Below are positions 22,791 to 31,078 of a stretch of DNA of 37,443 bases, in pieces. The notes under the pieces are model-generated. The model saw only the letters and a list, made by a program, of their open reading frames with translations, did not search any database and was not told the origin of the DNA. The stretch's first letter is position 1, and the number at the start of each line of letters is the position of its first letter. The stretch comes from Adlercreutzia sp910585575 (GTDB lineage Bacteria; Actinomycetota; Coriobacteriia; Coriobacteriales; Eggerthellaceae), in assembly GCF_951801035.1 (NCBI RefSeq), contig NZ_CATOKT010000012.1. One strand, given 5' to 3'. The position numbers and the translations under genes were made by a program.

Positions 22791-24119
22791 TTACAGGTCG
22801 CGCTTTTCCACCTTGGTGTAGGGCGAGGGCAGAATGCCGCGCTTGACGATGCGGTAGCAGAGGATGGCCGTAAGCGGCATGCCCAGGCACAGCACCGCGC
22901 CCACCTTGAAGCTGGCCATGGTGCCGAAGGTGTCGATGATGGCGCCGGCCGTGGTGGGGCCGAAGGCGGCGCCGCAGGTGTAGCCGGCGTTGAGCCACGT
23001 GATGGCCTCGGTAAGCCGCGCGTCGGGCACGGCCCGCTCGCACACGCCGTTGGCGATGATGAGCAGCGGCGCGTAGGTGGCCGCCCCCACGAGCGCCACC
23101 ACCATAAGCGAGGCCGCCGAGTTCACGAACACCATGGTGCCGAAGCCCAGGCCCACCAGGCACGCGCTTACCACCAACTGCTTGGGCAGCGGCGCGCGCA
23201 GGCGCACCATGCCGAAGACGAACCCCATGACCATAGACACGATTCCCGAGGCCACCAGCACCGCGCCGGCGAAATCGGGGCTGTTCAAATCCTCGGAAAG
23301 CGAGACGGTGGCCGTGTCGAACAGGCCGAGGAACGACCCCATGAACATATAGATGACGAAGAGCACGCGGATAGGCGCGCAGGTGGCCAGCAGGCTCTTG
23401 CGCGGCGCCGGCTCGGCGGAGGTGCCGTCGGAAAGATCCTCTGCCTCCACTTCCGCTTCAGCGCCGGCCTCGGCCTCCAGGGACGCCGCCGACCACCCCG
23501 GCTCCGGCTCGGTGGAACGCGAGGCCACGAGCACAACGCAGCCCACCACAAAGCCGATGCCGCCGGCCACCATGCCCGCCACGGGAACGATGGCCGCCGC
23601 TAGCGCGATGGAAAGCGACGGGCTGAAGATGAAGGCGACGTCGTCGAGCACGCTCTCGTAGGAGAACATGGTGCGCAAATCGGGCGCGGCCTCGCCCAAG
23701 CGGCCCGAGCGGATGAGGTAGGTCCACCGCGAGCGGGCCATGGCCTGGGGGCTCGGGTAGAACCCCACCAGCAGCGAGCCGATGAACAGCGGCCACACCG
23801 GCCCGTGGGCCAGCACCGTGCCGATTTGAATGGCAAGGCCCACCAGCGTGATGGCGGCCGCCTTTGGAATGACGGCCCCCTGCCCGCGCTCGTCCATGCG
23901 CTTGGAAACGCGCGGCGCCACCACGAAGATAGAAAGGGCGATAAGCGACGAGGCCAGGCCCGCCGTGAAGAACGAGTAGCCCGACAGCGTGATCATGGTC
24001 ACCGTGCCGATGTTGAGCATGCCGCCGAAGAAGCGGATGAGCAGGCAGGCGATATCGAACGAGTAGGCCTCGCGCACCGCCAGCACCTTCTTGTACACCC
24101 CGGGGTTCACCGCCGCCAT
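22791..24119 (-). CDS. MFS permease
   Basis: 442 residues from ATG 24119 with GGAGG five bases upstream; an earlier ATG (24137) lacks a ribosome-binding site. Twelve hydrophobic segments, with the central cytoplasmic loop (about 195-230) enlarged by a Glu/Ala-rich stretch (LEAEAGAEAEVEAEDLSDG). Sequence features fit the major facilitator superfamily: SKRMDERGQGAVIPK between TM2 and TM3 and GATYAPLLIIANGVCERAV in the C-half. The substrate is not predictable. It is preceded by a long intergenic gap and followed by the convergent-free gap at 22657-22790. Confidence 0.85.
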   Translation of the reverse strand: MAAVNPGVYKKVLAVREAYSFDIACLLIRFFGGMLNIGTVTMITLSGYSFFTAGLASSLIALSIFVVAPRVSKRMDERGQGAVIPKAAAITLVGLAIQIGTVLAHGPVWPLFIGSLLVGFYPSPQAMARSRWTYLIRSGRLGEAAPDLRTMFSYESVLDDVAFIFSPSLSIALAAAIVPVAGMVAGGIGFVVGCVVLVASRSTEPEPGWSAASLEAEAGAEAEVEAEDLSDGTSAEPAPRKSLLATCAPIRVLFVIYMFMGSFLGLFDTATVSLSEDLNSPDFAGAVLVASGIVSMVMGFVFGMVRLRAPLPKQLVVSACLVGLGFGTMVFVNSAASLMVVALVGAATYAPLLIIANGVCERAVPDARLTEAITWLNAGYTCGAAFGPTTAGAIIDTFGTMASFKVGAVLCLGMPLTAILCYRIVKRGILPSPYTKVEKRDL

Positions 24120-24435
24120 GCCTGCCTCCTTCCGCATTGTCGCCGCACACAGGACACGCCCGGGCATCTCCGGGCGCGCATAGCCCCAGGGTACCACGTC
24201 AGATGGGGAATGCGAACCCCCTCCCCTTCCAAATTCCCGCGCCCCCGCTTGGACAAAGTGACAACCCGTGAGACAGTGCCCCATCCCAACAAAACGGCCC
24301 CGCAGCGGGCAACTGCGGGGCCGTGAAGGCGGGGCGGCAGGATCGGCGCCGCCCCGTGCCACCTGGAAGGAGCAGCCGGACACCTCAGAGGAAGCTGGCC
24401 CCAAGAGGGCTCAAAGGCCAGCATCGCTTACCCGG
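24120..24435. other. intergenic region with two hairpins and a shared 15-mer
   Basis: No gene is supported. It holds a CGCCCGG/CCGGGCG hairpin (about 24156-24175), a copy of GTGAGACAGTGCCCC (24268-24282, also present in the element at 32796) and the terminator at 24286-24324. A further GC stem (GGGGCGGC/GCCGCCCC) follows near 24331-24356. Confidence 0.5.
24286..24324 (-). terminator. terminator of the MHS permease operon
   Basis: On the minus strand ACGGCCCCGCAG - 7 bases - CTGCGGGGCCGT pairs perfectly and is followed by TTTTGTTGGG. It lies about 110 bases past the stop of the last operon gene. Confidence 0.85.
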
Positions 24436-25755
24436 CTACTGAATCTCATCCAAGGGCATGCCGTTGTAATCTTTGGCGGTGAAGAACAAGATGACGCCCG
24501 CCACTGCGGCGATGACCATCATGTAGAACGCCGGCATGAGGCCGTTGCCCGTGGCGTCGATAAGCGCCGTGGCCACGAACGACGCCGTGCCGCCGAACAC
24601 CACGTACGCGATGTTCGAGCCCAAGGCCGCGCCGGTGTAGCGCACCTCGGTGGGGAACATCTCGGCCTGGTAGCAGGCGATGTTCGCGTCGTTCAGCGAA
24701 AGCGTCACGCACATGATGAGCTCGGCGATGATGACGATGGGCAGCGTCGCCGTTCCCAGCATGAGGAAGCACGGCACCGACAGCACGATGAAGGCCACGC
24801 AGGCGGAAAGCAGCATCCGGCGCCGCCCCACCTTATCCGACAGCGTGCCGGCCCCGAAGATGATGAACAGGTAGGCTACAAGCGCCACATCGGTGGCCAG
24901 CTGGGCCTGGGAGGCCTCCATGGCCGTGTAGCTCGTCAGGTAGGTGGGCAGGTAGGTCAGCACCAGGTAGAAGCCCACGGCGTTCACCATGGTGGCCGCA
25001 ATGGAGGACAGCAGGCGCCGGCGGTACTTCTTGAACACGAGGCGCGTGGGATGGGCGGCCTCCTTGTCCTCCTTCTCCATCTCCTTGAACGCCGGGGAGT
25101 CCTCCAGCTTCGTGCGGATGTAGTGGGCGATGAAGCCCAAGGGGCCCGCCAGCAGAAACGGGATGCGCCAGCCCCAGGCGATGAGCGCCGCCTCGGGCAG
25201 CACCATCTTCAGCACCAGGGCCATGGTGGACCCGGCCAGAAGGCCGGTGGCCGTCGAGGCCGGCACGAGCGAGCAGTACCGCCCGCGTTTGTCGGCCGGC
25301 GCGTACTCGGCCAGAAACACCGCCGCGCCCGAGTACTCGCCCGCCACCGAGAAGCCCTGCACGCTGCGCAGCACGAGCAGCAGAATGGGCGAGGCAATGC
25401 CGATGGCGCCGTAGGAGGGCAGACACCCGATAAGGAACGCCGCGCCGGACATGAGCAGCACCGAGATGGCCAGCGACTGCTTGCGCCCCTTCTTATCGCC
25501 CATATTCCCCCAGAACATCGCACCCAGCGGGCGGAAGATGAAGGCCAGGGCGAAAATGGCGAAGGCGAGCAGCGTGGAGTTCACCTCCGATTCGGGGAAG
25601 AACACGAGCCCTATGGTAATGGCGAAGTAGGTGTAGGTGGCGTAGTCGAACCACTCGATGAAGTTCCCCAGGAAGGAAGAGGCGGCGACGCGCTTCAAAT
25701 CGCGACCCGCCGAGGCGCCTTGGGTGGCCGGCGCAGGCCCGTCGCTAGTTCTCAT
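24436..25755 (-). CDS. metabolite:H+ symporter (MHS) family permease
   Basis: 439 residues from the ATG at 25755; a GTG at 25764 would add three residues. It has twelve TM segments and the MHS hallmarks: SSFLGNFIEWFDYATYTYFA at TM1, RPLGAMFWGNMGDKKGRKQSL (the RxxG...GDRxGRR-like loop) and RSVQGFSVAGEYSGAAVFLAEYAP. Relatives (ShiA, KgtP, ProP) import organic acids, osmolytes or aromatic acids with protons. The start overlaps the creatininase stop by 11 bases, so uptake and hydrolysis of a common substrate are likely. The ribosome-binding site is weak, as expected of a coupled gene. Confidence 0.9.
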   Translation of the reverse strand: MRTSDGPAPATQGASAGRDLKRVAASSFLGNFIEWFDYATYTYFAITIGLVFFPESEVNSTLLAFAIFALAFIFRPLGAMFWGNMGDKKGRKQSLAISVLLMSGAAFLIGCLPSYGAIGIASPILLLVLRSVQGFSVAGEYSGAAVFLAEYAPADKRGRYCSLVPASTATGLLAGSTMALVLKMVLPEAALIAWGWRIPFLLAGPLGFIAHYIRTKLEDSPAFKEMEKEDKEAAHPTRLVFKKYRRRLLSSIAATMVNAVGFYLVLTYLPTYLTSYTAMEASQAQLATDVALVAYLFIIFGAGTLSDKVGRRRMLLSACVAFIVLSVPCFLMLGTATLPIVIIAELIMCVTLSLNDANIACYQAEMFPTEVRYTGAALGSNIAYVVFGGTASFVATALIDATGNGLMPAFYMMVIAAVAGVILFFTAKDYNGMPLDEIQ

Positions 25756-26575
25756 GGAAATCACCCGGGCGGTAGAACTCGCGCTCGATGGCGCTCACCA
25801 TGTTCTTCACGGCCACGTCGCGCAGGATGACGCCCTTCTCGCGGGTGGACTCGCCGGGGTGAGACAGGCAGCCGGAGGGCGGCGTGTAGGCGGCCACCAC
25901 GGGCAGCACGTCGTAGTTGGGCAGCTGGGCGGGCAAGTCGCAGTACACGCCCGCGTCGATGCGGTCCATATCCACCAGGTCGGGGTGGAACAGCAGCATG
26001 AGCGAGGTCTCCATCACGCCGGCGTGCTCCAAGTCCCACCCGGTGAAGCCCTCGGGGTACAGCGTCTGAATGGTGGCGTCGTCCACGAAATCCCAGTAGG
26101 ACAGCAGCTGCACCTTCACGCCCTCGATGCCCTCCACCTTCGCCTTCTCGAGCGCCAGCTGGGCCCCTTCGAAGATGAACTGGTAGTTCTCGTAGTGGCC
26201 GTTCATGAACACGATCTTGCGGGCGCCGTCCTCGATGAGGTTGTAGCAGATGTCGCGGGCCAGCGAGATAAGGGTGTTGCCGGCCAGCGAGGTGGTGCCC
26301 GACAGGTGGAAGCCGCCGCCGGACCGCTGCTGCGAGCGGTAGCCGAAGTTGATGGGGGCGCACACGATGCCCTCCACCTCGCCGTCGGTGTCGGCCACGA
26401 GTGCCTCGGCCGTGGCGCCGGCCATGTCTTTCGTAAGCGCCGCGTCCACGCACATGGCCATATGGCTGCCGTGCTGCTCCAACGCGCCGACGGGGATGAA
26501 CACCACCGCCTCCTTGGCAATTTTGTCGCGATAGGTGAACGCGTCCATTTCCTCCATGTACACCGAGTTCTTCAT
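25745..26575 (-). CDS. creatininase-family amidohydrolase
   Basis: 276 residues, a typical length. The metal-binding residues of the family are in place: Glu33 and His35 in PVGALEQHGSHM, Asp44 in CVDAAL, and His127 with Glu129 in MNGHYEN; EHAGVMETS adds the C-terminal part of the active site. Members hydrolyse cyclic amides or formamides (creatinine to creatine, pyrrolidone- or purine-derived formamides), so the exact substrate is open. AAAGGAC lies before the ATG. It sits between an EamA exporter and an MHS permease in one operon under a TetR-like regulator. Confidence 0.9.
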   Translation of the reverse strand: MKNSVYMEEMDAFTYRDKIAKEAVVFIPVGALEQHGSHMAMCVDAALTKDMAGATAEALVADTDGEVEGIVCAPINFGYRSQQRSGGGFHLSGTTSLAGNTLISLARDICYNLIEDGARKIVFMNGHYENYQFIFEGAQLALEKAKVEGIEGVKVQLLSYWDFVDDATIQTLYPEGFTGWDLEHAGVMETSLMLLFHPDLVDMDRIDAGVYCDLPAQLPNYDVLPVVAAYTPPSGCLSHPGESTREKGVILRDVAVKNMVSAIEREFYRPGDFHEN

Positions 26576-26593
26576 GAGGGTGTCCTTTCCTAG

Positions 26594-26617
26594 GGCCCCG
26601 CCGCCGAGGGCGGGGCC
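26594..26617 (-). terminator. GC hairpin between the EamA and creatininase genes
   Basis: GGCCCCGCC (26594-26602) pairs with GGCGGGGCC (26609-26617), with no U-run. It may lower, rather than stop, read-through into the creatininase gene. Confidence 0.4.
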
Positions 26618-26644
26618 TGCCAGCTAATTTACGTCGAGGGAACG

Positions 26645-27811
26645 TTAGGCGGTCGTGTTGGGATGGCCCCGATCGTAGGCCTCGGCAGCCGCATCGGCCG
26701 CATCGGCCATGGCAGCCAGCTTCGGATCCATGCCGTCGGGAGACGCATCGATGAAACCGGCACCGCCCGCGCCCACCTGGGCCGCGAGGGCCACTTCGCC
26801 ATCGACGGCCGCGTCACCAACTTCCTCATTGGCCGCCTTGGTGGTGAACACGATCTGGCTCACGCCGCCGAGCACGATGAGCGCGCCACCGATAAGCTGG
26901 AAGGCGGTCATCGTCTCGCCGAAGAGCAGCAGGCCGAGCAGGCTCGCCATGATGGTCTCCTGGTAGGAGATGGCCGCCAGCTCGCCGGCCTTCAGGCGCT
27001 TGGTCGCATGGGTCAGCAGGTAGAAGGCGCCGAAGCCCGTGATGAGTGCCGCGGCGATGAGCCACAGCCACGAGTCGAGCGGCATGGTGAACAGGTTCCA
27101 CGGGTGCGTGATAATCTCGCCGGCCGCGTTAATCTGCGTGACGCCGTTCACCTTCTCGGGGTAGGACAGCGGCTGCAGGAAGAAGTTGTGCCACAGCAGC
27201 AGTACGAGAATGGCCAGCGAAGCGAACAGGAAGTTCCACCACGAGCGCACGTTGGAGTCGCAGTCCTCGCGGTAGCGCGAGAAGAACAGGTACAGGCCGT
27301 AGGCGATGCCGGAGGCGAAGGCGATGGCGTTGCCGAAGGCGTAGGTGGGGTCGAGGTCGAGCGTGAGGCCCTCCGGCGTCACGATGCCCACGATGAACAG
27401 CATGCCGATGACCACGGCCACGATGCACAAGACGCTCTTCCAGCTGAGCTTCTCCTTCAGGAAGATCGCCGCCAGAATGGTAGACCAAATAGGGCCGGTG
27501 TAAATGAGGAACGATGCGTTGGCGAGCGTGGTGTACTGCGTGGAGAGGCAGTACAGGCCCGACAGAAGCCCCAGGAAAATGCCCGAGAGCAGCATGGTTC
27601 CGGAAAAGCGCGTGGTCTTCACCTTCTTGAAGCCACCGATGAACAAGAAGATGATCGACAAGGCGATAAGGCCCGCGAAGTTGCGCCAGAACGACACGAA
27701 GTCGCCCGGGGCGTCGATGAAGCGCGTGAAAGCTCCGATGCCGCCCATAAGCGATGACGAGGCGAACATCATGATAAATCCGATAAGCTTGTACTTTGCC
27801 CGTTCGTTCAT
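26645..27811 (-). CDS. EamA-family (DMT) transporter
   Basis: 388 residues from the ATG at 27811 (AGAGGA upstream). Ten TM segments in two five-helix halves, each an EamA repeat: FTRFIDAPGDFVSFWRNFAG in the first and ISYQETIMASLLGLLLFGE in the second. The latter is the E-containing signature of EamA exporters. A middle polar loop separates the halves and an Ala/Asp-rich cytosolic tail of about 60 residues follows TM10 (VGDAAVDGEVALAAQ...). The family exports metabolites or amino acids. First gene of the operon with creatininase and the MHS permease, and divergent from the TetR gene. Confidence 0.88.
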   Translation of the reverse strand: MNERAKYKLIGFIMMFASSSLMGGIGAFTRFIDAPGDFVSFWRNFAGLIALSIIFLFIGGFKKVKTTRFSGTMLLSGIFLGLLSGLYCLSTQYTTLANASFLIYTGPIWSTILAAIFLKEKLSWKSVLCIVAVVIGMLFIVGIVTPEGLTLDLDPTYAFGNAIAFASGIAYGLYLFFSRYREDCDSNVRSWWNFLFASLAILVLLLWHNFFLQPLSYPEKVNGVTQINAAGEIITHPWNLFTMPLDSWLWLIAAALITGFGAFYLLTHATKRLKAGELAAISYQETIMASLLGLLLFGETMTAFQLIGGALIVLGGVSQIVFTTKAANEEVGDAAVDGEVALAAQVGAGGAGFIDASPDGMDPKLAAMADAADAAAEAYDRGHPNTTA

Positions 27812-28140
27812 AGGAATCCTCTTTCCCTGAGCGTGGATGAAAGATTGGAGTGAGCCCTTCTCCCTGCCTCTGATTGTGAGGGGGCGCGAGGCCGTCTGCA
27901 AAGGTCGTTCGAGAAACCCTGTTCCCCATAACAGAATGTCAACGGTATTTTGTTCGACGCGCAGGACAAAACCAAGCTAGTGTCACATTTTCAAAACAGA
28001 AATGATACTATGTCACCAGCGTCGGTATATTTGCTATAGACATGTTGTCAGCAACCGAAATTTCATCTGGTACTATTCGGGCACTGGACACACGCCCTCA
28101 GCGAGGACGAAAAGCCGGCCCTATTGAAGGCGGAGGCTCT
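27812..28140. promoter_or_regulatory. divergent control region of the EamA operon and the TetR gene
   Basis: No gene is seen in these 329 bases. On the minus strand a TTGACA -35 box (27937-27942) points at the EamA gene, though its -10 is poor. A palindrome CTGTT-N6-AACAG (27919-27934) lies just downstream and could be a TetR-type operator. A direct repeat TGTCAC occurs at 27981-27986 and 28011-28016. A TGn-extended -10 (TATAGA 28035-28040) could serve the TetR gene. Confidence 0.5.
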
Positions 28141-28731
28141 ATGATCACGGATCTCATGTTGGGCGAAAGCATTTTCAGTTCACCGGAATTGAGCACGAAG
28201 ATGAAGATTCTGCACGCGGTGAACAAATCTTTGGACCAGATCACCGTCGCGGAAATCTGCCGCAACGCCGGCATCTCGCGCCAAACCTTCTACCGCCACT
28301 TCGAGAGCAAGTACGACATCCCCTGGTGGTACTCCATCTTCTGCCGCCAGTTCTACCTCAACGAAATCGGCCGTACCATCGATTGGCGCACGGGCTACTA
28401 CCACCACATGCGGCTCATCGCCCAGGAGCGCGACTTCTTCCGCGAGTCCATCCAGTACTCCATCAACACGCCCTTCGGCCAGACCATCATGCCCGAGAAC
28501 CGCAAGACGGTGCTGCTGGACACGCTGGAGAACTACCGGCACGTGCCCGTCACCGACAACCTGCGCTTCATCGTGGAGGTGTTCTCCAAGCTGGAATGCG
28601 AGGTGTTGAACGACTGGTTCCGCTCCGACGAGCCCACCGACCTCGCCCGCTGGACCGACGACCTAGTAAGCCTCGTCCCCGACCGCCTCTACCGAGCCCT
28701 AGAAATCCCCTCCCCCGCCGACCTCCAGTAA
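28141..28731 (+). CDS. TetR/AcrR-family transcriptional regulator
   Basis: 196 residues from the ATG at 28141 with GGAGG upstream; the open frame continues to 28042 but without a ribosome-binding site. The N-terminal helix-turn-helix (ITVAEICRNAGISRQTFYRHFESKYDI) is the standard TetR DNA-binding signature. The C-terminal part is a ligand-binding domain with no similarity that reveals the ligand. It is divergent from, and likely controls, the EamA/creatininase/MHS operon, probably through the palindrome at 27919-27934, and probably itself too. Confidence 0.88.
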   Translation: MITDLMLGESIFSSPELSTKMKILHAVNKSLDQITVAEICRNAGISRQTFYRHFESKYDIPWWYSIFCRQFYLNEIGRTIDWRTGYYHHMRLIAQERDFFRESIQYSINTPFGQTIMPENRKTVLLDTLENYRHVPVTDNLRFIVEVFSKLECEVLNDWFRSDEPTDLARWTDDLVSLVPDRLYRALEIPSPADLQ

Positions 28732-28763
28732 GCCTCCCCAAGACCACGGCCGTCTCACCGGGC

Positions 28764-28772
28764 TGATATAAT
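28764..28772 (+). promoter_or_regulatory. extended -10 promoter of the DUF4160/DUF2442 pair
   Basis: TGATATAAT gives a perfect TGn-extended -10 (TATAAT 28767-28772) with no good -35. Transcription would start near 28779, about 20 bases before the ATG. This rules out the upstream in-frame ATG at 28771 as a start. Confidence 0.7.
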
Positions 28773-28797
28773 GGAGCGAAGCATTAAGGAGGTCATC

Positions 28798-29055
28798 ATG
28801 CCAAGCCTAAGCATGTTCTTCGGAATCATCATTTACATGTATGCGGATGATCACAACCCACCTCATTTTCATGCAATCTACCAAGGATACGAGGCGCAGT
28901 TTAGCCTTGACGGAGAGCTTCTCGTCGGCGAAATGCCGCGAAAGCAAATGCGCTTAATTGCCGCATGGGTGGAGTTGCACCGCGACGAGCTGCTTGCAAA
29001 CTGGGATCTCGCCAACTCGGGCCAGCCTCTGTACAAGATCGAGCCGCTGCGTTAG
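28798..29055 (+). CDS. DUF4160 protein
   Basis: 85 residues from ATG 28798, with AAGGAGG upstream. The N-terminus is PSLSMFFGIIIYMYADDHNPPHFHAIYQGYEAQF. This HNPPHFHA/Y-like string is the signature of DUF4160, a small family frequently found next to DUF2442. The pairing looks like a two-gene toxin-antitoxin module. Mechanism and target are not known. It precedes the DUF2442 gene by 10 bases. Confidence 0.85.
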   Translation: MPSLSMFFGIIIYMYADDHNPPHFHAIYQGYEAQFSLDGELLVGEMPRKQMRLIAAWVELHRDELLANWDLANSGQPLYKIEPLR

Positions 29056-29065
29056 GGGCCCGGAC

Positions 29066-29359
29066 ATGGAGATGATCTTCGACGAACGCCTTGGTGACTA
29101 CGTCTGCAAAGCGGGGTTTATCCCCTGGTCGGTGCGTGCAGTAGAGCCAAACGAAGACTACACCCTGACTCTCATGTTTGCCGATGGCTCGAAGCGCCTC
29201 TTCGATTTTGCCCCGTTGCTCGAGCACCCCTGCTACTCGAGCCTTCAGTCGCTGGAAGCGTTCATGCGCGCCCAGGCCCTCCACGGCACGGTCGACTGGG
29301 GGAACGATATCGATATTGCTCCGGAGAAGCTCTACGAAGACAGCCGCATTCTATCCTAG
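29066..29359 (+). CDS. DUF2442 protein
   Basis: 97 residues from the ATG at 29066; a second ATG at 29072 is possible. The pattern is VRAVEPNEDYTLTLMFADGSKRLFDFAPLL ... FMRAQALHGTVDWGNDIDIAPEKLY, the core of DUF2442 proteins. These small proteins often accompany DUF4160 and sit in plasmid- or chromosome-borne stability modules. The neighbour 10 bases upstream belongs to that family. No terminator is visible before the convergent LuxR gene, which ends 51 bases away. Confidence 0.85.
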   Translation: MEMIFDERLGDYVCKAGFIPWSVRAVEPNEDYTLTLMFADGSKRLFDFAPLLEHPCYSSLQSLEAFMRAQALHGTVDWGNDIDIAPEKLYEDSRILS

Positions 29360-29410
29360 CCGACCAAATCCATTCAGTTGGAAAGGGCGCAAGACGAGGC
29401 AGGTGTCGCC

Positions 29411-30868
29411 TCACCGGCGTATCGGGCTCGCTTCGTTGCGACGAAGCTCATCGACGGAGGCAATGAGCTCCTGCTTGCTAGCCACGTTGAACTTGCGATA
29501 GATGTTGCGGGCATGGCCCTTCACCGTACTGTGGGATAGCACGAACTGCTCCTCAATGGCAGGGAGGCTGTAGCCCTGCACAAGCAGCTCGAACACTTCC
29601 GTCTCGCGTGGCGTCAGGCCGTGGCGGTCGGCCACCTCGCGATAGAACGTCGCCTGTCCTTCCTGCCAGTCCGCAGAAGGCTCTGTGGGCCGAACCTCTA
29701 CCACCAGCCGCTTCGAGCGCCGCATAAGCAACAGAGCTACCGAGAACATGTAAACCAGCACCAATGCGAGAGCCGTCAGCGACAGCGCCCCTTCGCTTAT
29801 CTGCGTCTCCAAGAGCGAGGCAACCGGAGCGGCGGCCACCAAAATGGCGTTCATGATCGTCCAGCCGCACAGGAACACGAGAAGTTCTCCGCCCTTGCTC
29901 TCCCTGCCCACTTCGAACAACACAAGCCAGATGAGCACGTAGAAGAACGTCCAACTTGCCTCGACCATCGCCACCGAAACCACGGCAAAGCCGCCGCTGG
30001 GCACCGGCAGGAGCACGAGCCCCATCACGGTGAGGGCCATCAGGGGAACAAGCACTTGCCGCATATTCGGGTTAAATCGCTGGCGCGCCAGGTACAGCAC
30101 AAGCAGCGCCATGCCCCCGATGCGCAGGGCGCTGGTACAGCATCGCAGTGCCTCTTCAGGCACGGGGAATTCCAAAATAGTGAGCAGGCGAAACAGCATG
30201 GCATAACTGGCCATGAGGACAATCAGCTCCGTGGGAAGCGAAGCCAAGGCGCTCCTCACCGAGGCCGCAGGAGAGAGCGATCCTGCCGGAACCACCACAG
30301 GTGCGCCCTCTTCATTGCGGCTCCTCGCGGCCCCAAACTTCAGCACCACCGGGAGAGCGCTTCCCGCGACCATAAGCAAAAAGGCCGGCCCGCGCAGCGC
30401 GAGCGGCAGCCAGCCCGCGAGGGAGAAAAGCAGCACCGCCAGCAATCCCGAAACGCCGATGGCCCAGGTGCGTCCATCAGCAGGAAGACCGGCGAGCCAG
30501 CATGCCCAGGCAGCGAGAATCCAGGCATGGGACACGCCGATAAGCACCTGTGACAAAGCATAGCCAAGTTCGGAGGATGCGCCATAGAGGGCAAGGGCCG
30601 CTCCTGCGACGAGCGCCACCGTCGCACCTGCAAGAGCGCGGGGGTCGAAAGCGAGGGCTCGCGCGCGAGGCCGACCCACCAGGAAGGCAAAGGTCGCCAG
30701 CGTCACCACTGACAGAATGCGTGCGAGCCATAGAAGCACGAAAGGGTAACTCTCGATGGCCGCAGCCGCCGGGGAATAGGAAACGAGCTGCCGGAGCAGT
30801 CCTAACGTGGCTATTTGGCAGCAGAACCAAAGTGCGGCTGCATTTTCCCTGGTCAGATTCTTAAACAT
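29411..30868 (-). CDS. LuxR-type regulator with 12-TM membrane domain
   Basis: 485 residues from ATG 30868 (GGTGGAAG upstream). Residues about 1-380 hold twelve hydrophobic segments; the C-terminal 417-476 is a LuxR helix-turn-helix (LTPRETEVFELLVQGYSLPAIEEQFVLSHSTVKGHARNIYRKF). Such membrane-bound one-component regulators are numerous in Eggerthella and relatives, where they lie beside flavoprotein or molybdenum reductases and sense the substrate. Here it is divergent from such a flavoprotein gene (31079), with a 210-base shared control region. The frame continues upstream past 30868 but runs antisense to the flavoprotein gene, so that extension is spurious. Confidence 0.92.
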   Translation of the reverse strand: MFKNLTRENAAALWFCCQIATLGLLRQLVSYSPAAAAIESYPFVLLWLARILSVVTLATFAFLVGRPRARALAFDPRALAGATVALVAGAALALYGASSELGYALSQVLIGVSHAWILAAWACWLAGLPADGRTWAIGVSGLLAVLLFSLAGWLPLALRGPAFLLMVAGSALPVVLKFGAARSRNEEGAPVVVPAGSLSPAASVRSALASLPTELIVLMASYAMLFRLLTILEFPVPEEALRCCTSALRIGGMALLVLYLARQRFNPNMRQVLVPLMALTVMGLVLLPVPSGGFAVVSVAMVEASWTFFYVLIWLVLFEVGRESKGGELLVFLCGWTIMNAILVAAAPVASLLETQISEGALSLTALALVLVYMFSVALLLMRRSKRLVVEVRPTEPSADWQEGQATFYREVADRHGLTPRETEVFELLVQGYSLPAIEEQFVLSHSTVKGHARNIYRKFNVASKQELIASVDELRRNEASPIRR

Positions 30869-31078
30869 CTTCCACCCCACCCTTTTAGGACGGCCCTTCT
30901 CTTGCCAGCAATCCCGCAAAACCAGCCTTTCGGGACGGTTTTCGGCAGCAAGGATTTGGGCATACTGCACCCCAGCAAGGCGTGCGGCGGGTTGATTGGG
31001 AAGTCGGCCATACAGCATGCGCGCCTTGCGATTCTCAACTGCTCTAAAGAGAGCTCGATTAGCAAAGGGGATAATACC
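30869..31078. promoter_or_regulatory. shared control region of the LuxR and flavoprotein genes
   Basis: 210 bases without a gene. Two similar strings (AGGACGGCCC near 30887 and GGGACGGTTTTCGGC near 30930) could be regulator-binding sites. No clear promoter boxes stand out. The ribosome-binding site AAAGGGG (about 31063-31069) leads to the flavoprotein ATG. Confidence 0.4.

Noticed and set aside
24268..25830. 520-codon plus-strand open frame
   Set aside because: Antisense to the MHS permease gene; His/Arg-rich shadow protein without homology features.
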